Positions 1 to 3,900 of a stretch of 6,601 nucleotides of DNA are shown here, piece after piece. The DNA is from JBCDBH01 sp039184055 (GTDB lineage Bacteria; Acidobacteriota; Thermoanaerobaculia; Multivoradales; J023). Position numbers and translations under genes: made by a program. Numbering within the stretch: position 1 is the stretch's first letter; each line of letters begins with the position of its first letter. Location of the stretch: contig JBCDBH010000328.1 of the NCBI GenBank assembly GCA_039184055.1, positions 1-6,601 of the forward strand, given 5' to 3'. The notes under the pieces are model-generated. The model saw only the letters and a program-made list of their open reading frames with translations. It did not search any database and was not told where the DNA came from.

Positions 1-2
1 CG

Positions 3-422
3 AAAGAACGGAACGCGGTGTTGCTATCGGAAGACGATTGGCTGGCTCAGCTGTATCCGGGTGAGGTCGAGTCGTTCGATGATTATGTGAGGCTCTCGCG
101 CCGGATGCGTCCGTTGGTAAAAGATCTTGTGCAGAAGATGTTGCGTGCGGGGGCGAATGTGGTGATGGATTTTGCGGCGAATACGACCAAGCAGCGGGCT
201 TGGTTCAAGGAGCTGTGTGCTGAGGTGAGAGCTCTGCACGAGATGGTGTATCTCGCGGCGAGCAATGAGGTGTGCCTGAAACACATAGCGAAGAGACGGC
301 TGGAGCAGCCGGAGCGTGCCGTGTTCGACACGGAGCAGGTGTTCTTGAAGGTGGTTCAGTATTTTGAGGAACCAGAGGACGCGGAGGGGTTGAATGTTCG
401 GCGAGTTGAGGTAAGCGGTTAG
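3..422 (+). CDS. P-loop kinase-like ATPase (AAA_33 type), C-terminal part, 5' end outside window
   Basis: The frame is open from the first complete codon (position 3) to the TAG at 420-422, giving 139 residues. The start and the Walker A loop lie before the window; the GTG at 18 is an internal Val in NAVLLSEDDWL, not a start. This SEDDW segment followed by LYPGEV resembles the stretch after the P-loop in small AAA_33 kinase-like ATPases. About 50 residues on, the hydrophobic strand NVVMDFAANTTKQRAWF matches the Walker-B-like strand with its conserved Asp and the following Asn-Thr. The segment KHIAKRRLEQPER supplies basic residues expected in the lid, and the acidic FEEPEDAEGLNV tail is typical of the family. 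These proteins are predicted cytoplasmic small-molecule kinases with unknown substrate; database entries sometimes carry the unsupported name 'ZipA'. It is probably intact apart from the window cut. The family call rests on motif memory, not on a search. Confidence 0.8.
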   Translation, partial: KERNAVLLSEDDWLAQLYPGEVESFDDYVRLSRRMRPLVKDLVQKMLRAGANVVMDFAANTTKQRAWFKELCAEVRALHEMVYLAASNEVCLKHIAKRRLEQPERAVFDTEQVFLKVVQYFEEPEDAEGLNVRRVEVSG

Positions 423-450
423 CAGGGCCATGAAGAAAATGTGAAGGCAG

Positions 451-534
451 GTGTCGGTCCGCCGTGAAGAGATCGAAGGATCGAAATATAAGGAAAAGCC
501 TGACTCGAACCCCCTCTTCAAGATGTTCTGGTGA
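451..534 (+). CDS. Possible small protein of 27 residues, not recognised
   Basis: GTG at 451 opens a 27-codon ORF ending at TGA 532-534. The product begins MSVRREEIEGSKYKEK and ends NPLFKMFW: a charged Arg/Glu/Lys stretch followed by a hydrophobic, aromatic tail. In favour of coding, 19 of 27 third positions are G or C and only 9 of 27 second positions are, which is the periodicity expected for a gene in a GC-rich genome. A GAAGG (443-447) sits 3 bases before the GTG, closer than ideal. Just upstream in the same frame is a four-codon ORF at 430-444 (ATG AAG AAA ATG TGA), so a longer ancestral protein interrupted by TGA at 442 is possible. It begins 28 bases after the kinase-like gene and could be co-transcribed with it. 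No family is recognised; a chance ORF remains quite possible. Confidence 0.33.
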   Translation: MSVRREEIEGSKYKEKPDSNPLFKMFW

Positions 535-583
535 ATGGTCTCATTCTGGCGAGAGCACGTAAGTCATTTATCTGGACGATCCT

Positions 584-628
584 TTTTGGAAGAGATAGAT
601 AGCTTATAGATTGTATATCTCTTCAAAA
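584..628. repeat. Inverted repeat / hairpin in AT-rich block
   Basis: GAAGAGATA at 589-597 is perfectly complementary to TATCTCTTC at 616-624, with an 18-base loop (598-615). Allowing G588 to bulge, TTTT at 584-587 pairs with AAAA at 625-628, extending the stem to 13 pairs. It lies about 205 bases before the start of the giant gene. It lacks a T-run after the stem on either strand, so it is not a standard intrinsic terminator. It could be a protein-binding site or a 5' leader structure; function is unknown. Confidence 0.5.
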
Positions 629-634
629 TTTGAA
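622..634. promoter_or_regulatory. 13-bp palindrome TTCAAAATTTGAA, possible operator
   Basis: TTCAAA and TTTGAA are perfect half-sites around a single central A. The symmetry suits a dimeric DNA-binding regulator, but no regulator is encoded here and AT-rich DNA forms such palindromes fairly easily. Its left arm overlaps the right arm of the 589-624 hairpin by three bases, so the two structures would compete in a single strand. Confidence 0.3.
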
Positions 635-765
635 TATCTAGGGGATAAATTGCCTCTGTCCTAATCGCCTCTTTGTCCTTCCATCGTCCATTGGAGTGGC
701 GGTAGTTTCCCTCACGCAGTCGACGTAACCCTTTGGTGTCGCCGGTTGCGTTGGACCGTTTCGAA

Positions 766-786
766 CGTGGCATGGCTGATGCCACG
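766..786. repeat. GC-rich hairpin, 8-bp stem and 5-base loop, upstream of giant gene
   Basis: CGTGGCAT (766-773) and ATGCCACG (779-786) are perfect inverted copies around a GGCTG loop (774-778). No T-run follows, so a terminator is unlikely. It ends 48 bases before the preferred start at 835 and, if transcribed, would form a stable stem in the leader. The in-frame ATG at 772 is buried in this stem, which argues against it as the translation start. It could equally be a DNA-level operator. Confidence 0.45.
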
Positions 787-824
787 CGTGTCAGGCGCGC
801 GGCTGTGGGAATGGTGCGCCCCGT

Positions 825-828
825 GGAG
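825..828 (+). promoter_or_regulatory. Ribosome binding site (GGAG) deciding start at 835
   Basis: GGAG ends 6 bases before ATG 835 and 9 bases before the adjacent ATG 838, both acceptable spacings. The in-frame ATGs at 772 and 811 have no such motif at proper distance. The ATG at 865 has a competing GGAAG (856-860) with 4-base spacing, so it cannot be excluded. Confidence 0.55.
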
Positions 829-834
829 ATTGCA

Positions 835-933
835 ATGATGAAGGTCGTCGAGTCTGGAAGAACGATGCCGAGATGGGTCGTCGGGATGGTGGGTGTGGTG
901 CTCGCGTTGCTGGCGGCTGCACCGAGCATGGCT
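835..933 (+). other. Sec signal peptide of the giant protein
   Basis: Residues 1-33 have basic residues in the n-region (K3, R9, R13), a hydrophobic core of about 17 residues (WVVGMVGVVLALLAAAP), and a cleavage motif S-M-A before Gln34, fitting the A-x-A-like rule for signal peptidase I. There is no lipobox Cys, so this is not a lipoprotein, and no twin-arginine motif. If translation starts at ATG 865 the peptide is 23 residues with P-R as the n-region, also a normal length. Confidence 0.85.
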
Positions 934-3900
934 CAGGTGGCTTCGGGGCAGCTGCAGATCGCGGGTACGCGTTTGGTGGTGACGCCGGAGGCGCAGACGG
1001 TGCCGTTCGATACGCCGACGGTGGTGTCGACGCTGCTGGAAGGCTATGACCCGTTGCTCGGGAGCTTGCCCTCGGATGTGCGGGTGGTGGGCGATTTCTC
1101 GGGGCCCGAGATCGATGGCATTTTGACGCTGGAAACGGTGCCGAATGAGCCGTTCCGGATTCCACGTCTACGGCTAGAGGGTGAGTACTGGCTCGACGAT
1201 ATCCGGGTGATGCAGGGTGATGAGCTGCTCGCCTACGCGGAGCCGCGGAGCGCGACGGTGAACGTGACCCAGGTGTTGCTGACCAGCGTGAGCGTCCGCG
1301 CGCTCGATCTCGATGAGATCCGTGGCAGCGGCATCGTCATCGACGAGGATAATTTTCAGGCGTTCAATTTCACCTTTGGCTTTGGCACGTTGGGTGGCAG
1401 GCAGCTCAGCTATGACGTGCCGGTTCTCTACCATCTTTATGGTGCCGACGGTGTCGGGGCGGTCACGATCGCCGATGTGTACCGCAAAGAGGGTAGCGGT
1501 GGTTTCGACTCACGGTTCAAGCCACCGGGTTTGGTGCCGTTTCAGCTTCGGCTGAGCCAGACCGAAGAGCCTGAAGTGAAGCGCGAAGGCTGTGGCCTCG
1601 CGTTCGGCGAGTGCTACGACAAGTTGCCGGCGGCGCCGATGGTCGGTGCGGTGATTTTTCCCACCGACATCAGCCTGCTGCACCAGTTTTTCTCGGTGAT
1701 CCTGCAGGTGCAGAACGGCGCGCCCGAAGGCGATGTGTTGACGGTGCGTGATCTCAATACGCGGGTGATGTTGCCTGCTGGGTTGCGTCAGGCGGAAACC
1801 GATCCGCCGACGCCGCTCGGTGTGCCGGTGCCGATCCGGGTTCCGGGGCCGGACGGTGAGATCGGGACGGGTGACGATCTGACGTTTTTGGTGGCTCAGG
1901 CGTCGGGTGCCGCCGAGGTGTTGGTCGAAGGCGTCAAGGAAGGCACCCATATTGTCGATTTCGCGATCAACGGCATTCTCGAAGGCATGCCGGGTGGCGA
2001 TCGGCCGATCGAAGGCAAGGCTCGTGGCGCGGTGGTGGTGCGCAATCCGAATCTCGGTTTGACGATCAGCCATCCCGAGACGGTGCGGGTCGACGAGGTC
2101 TACCCGATGCGCTTGACCCTGACCAATATCGGTACGCAACCGGTCAATCTTCTCGAGGTCGCGTTTCCGGCGTCGGGTCTTTCTGGCGCCGAATTTGTCG
2201 GCCCGAGCGAGCAGACGATCGCTTCGCTGATGCCGGGTGACGCCGATACGTTGACCTTTTGGCTGCGTTCTCAACGCACCGGCCGGGTGATCGCGTCGAC
2301 GATCAAGGCGGGCAGCCAGGTGAGCCCGCGTTTCGAGCTCACCACCGGGGTGGGCAGCGGTGGCGTGCCGCTGTCGCCCGATTCGATTCTCTTACCCAGC
2401 CATGTCGACTTGCTCCCCACCGAGCTGGTGCGCTGGGCCAACAGCCTGCTCGGTCTCGGTCAGAGCCTGGCGGTGGCGCCGTCGCATCAGCGGCCGGCTC
2501 ATTTGCCCCAGCTGTCTCGTGAGGCGATCGACGAGCGGATTTACCGGCTCGGTCAGACGGCGCGTCACATGCTGATGGGGGAGGACAGCTTCGCCGCCAC
2601 CGCGCTGCTCGGTTTGGAGTGGAATGGCGCGCGTGACGCGGATTGGGATTGGGATCAGCTGCGCCGCAGCACCGACAAGGGTGGACTGTTCGACGTCGAG
2701 ATCGGCGCCGCGTTCGACACCGAAGCGCAGGCGACGTCGATGGCGTCGATGTTCGAGCGTTACGCCGAGGTGGTCGACTTTCTGCAGCCGATCGAAGCGG
2801 CGCTGGTCGATGGCGCCGGGCTCGAGCTGCTGGTGGAAGGTCGAATCAGCGGCAAGGCGGTCGATGGTGATCCACGAGATCCAGGTGCGGTGCGTGATTT
2901 GCCGTTCGCCGCTTTCCATCCGCTCACCGACGCCGAGATGGTGACGATCGCCGCGCCGGAGCCCGATGGGCATCGGGTGGTGGTGCGGGCGCCGAACGGT
3001 GGCACGGGTGACGTGCGTGTGTTGGTGTCGCCCGACGACGGGGTCGCCCGCATCGTGTCGTGGACCGGTTTGTCGTTCCCGGCCGGTACGGTCGCCGAGG
3101 TCGAGTTGGATCCGGCGGCGACCACCTGGACGATGTTCATCGACGATCACGGCGATGGCCTGGTGGATCGTCAGATCGACGGTCAGGTGGCCACGGTGAC
3201 GGCGCGTCCGTTCCAGGTGCTCGGCGCGCGACAGAACGAGGAGATCGATCCGTCGGCGCACATCGTCGACGTGTTGTTTTCGCGCGACATCGATCTCGGC
3301 AGCCTCAACCCTCGCAGCAGCGACCGTTTCGAGCTGCTCACCGAGCTCAACGAATCGAATGGCGGCTGGTCGTTCCGGGGCGCCAACGGTCAGCTTTTGC
3401 CCGCGGATGAGGACGTGTTGGCGGCCTATCGCGACACCCGCATCGTCCGCGTGGTGTTCAGCAACCCGGTGAGCCCGCTCTTGCCGCAGCAGATGGCGGT
3501 TCGTGATCTGAGCTCGGCCGACGGGGTGCCGCTCGGTGAGCAGATCGTCGACATCGTCACCACCATCACCACGCCTGGTCAGATCGTCGAGGGCACGGTG
3601 ATCGGGCCGGATGGTGAGCCGGTGCCGTTCGCCGACGTGGTGCTCAAAGAAGCCGACATCTGCACGACCTGTCTGATCCAGTGTCAACGCCACGTGGTGG
3701 CGAAAGTGCAGGCGGACGCCCAGGGTCGCTACCGCTTTCCCTATGTCCGTACCGATACCTGCAGCGCGGCCCGGTTTGCGCTCACCGCTGAGGATCCGAT
3801 CTACGCCTATAGCGCGCACATCGAGAATCGCGCTCGGGTCGCCGGGGCGGTGCGTGAGATCGACATCGTCATGACCGGTCGTGGCCGGATTTCCGGCCGG

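Larger units (their letters stand above)
423..834. other. Intergenic spacer with AT-rich block and two hairpins
   Basis: This 412-base spacer lies between the kinase-like gene and the giant exported protein. No conserved protein, tRNA or rRNA is visible. Its first quarter may hold a 27-codon ORF (451-534). The block 581-660 has only 26 G/C in 80 bases, against clearly GC-rich flanking genes, and is the most plausible place for a promoter of the downstream gene. I could not find a convincing -35/-10 pair with 16-18 base spacing: TATAGA at 605 and GATAAA at 644 are -10-like but lack a partner. No GC-rich stem followed by a T-run is seen on either strand, so termination after the first gene is unexplained. 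Confidence 0.6.

Noticed and set aside
24..521. Antisense frame of 165 codons opposite the kinase-like gene
   Set aside because: It is codon-aligned with the sense gene, has no recognisable motif, and the sense frame carries clear family motifs.
584..628. Intrinsic terminator for the kinase-like gene
   Set aside because: The stem is AT-rich and is followed by AAAATTT on the + strand and CCAAAAAGG on the - strand, with no T-run after it.
772..834. Upstream in-frame ATGs at 772 and 811 as start of the giant gene
   Set aside because: No properly spaced ribosome binding site for either, 772 lies inside a hairpin stem, and the extension would put a long Arg-rich stretch before the signal peptide.
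564..929. Antisense frame spanning the spacer and the signal peptide region
   Set aside because: No start signal, domain or codon periodicity; it crosses the AT-rich block and overlaps a strong sense signal peptide.
1510..2274. Antisense frame of 254 codons
   Set aside because: It is codon-aligned with the sense gene and ends at a sense TCA codon (1510-1512); composition is that of a GC-rich shadow.
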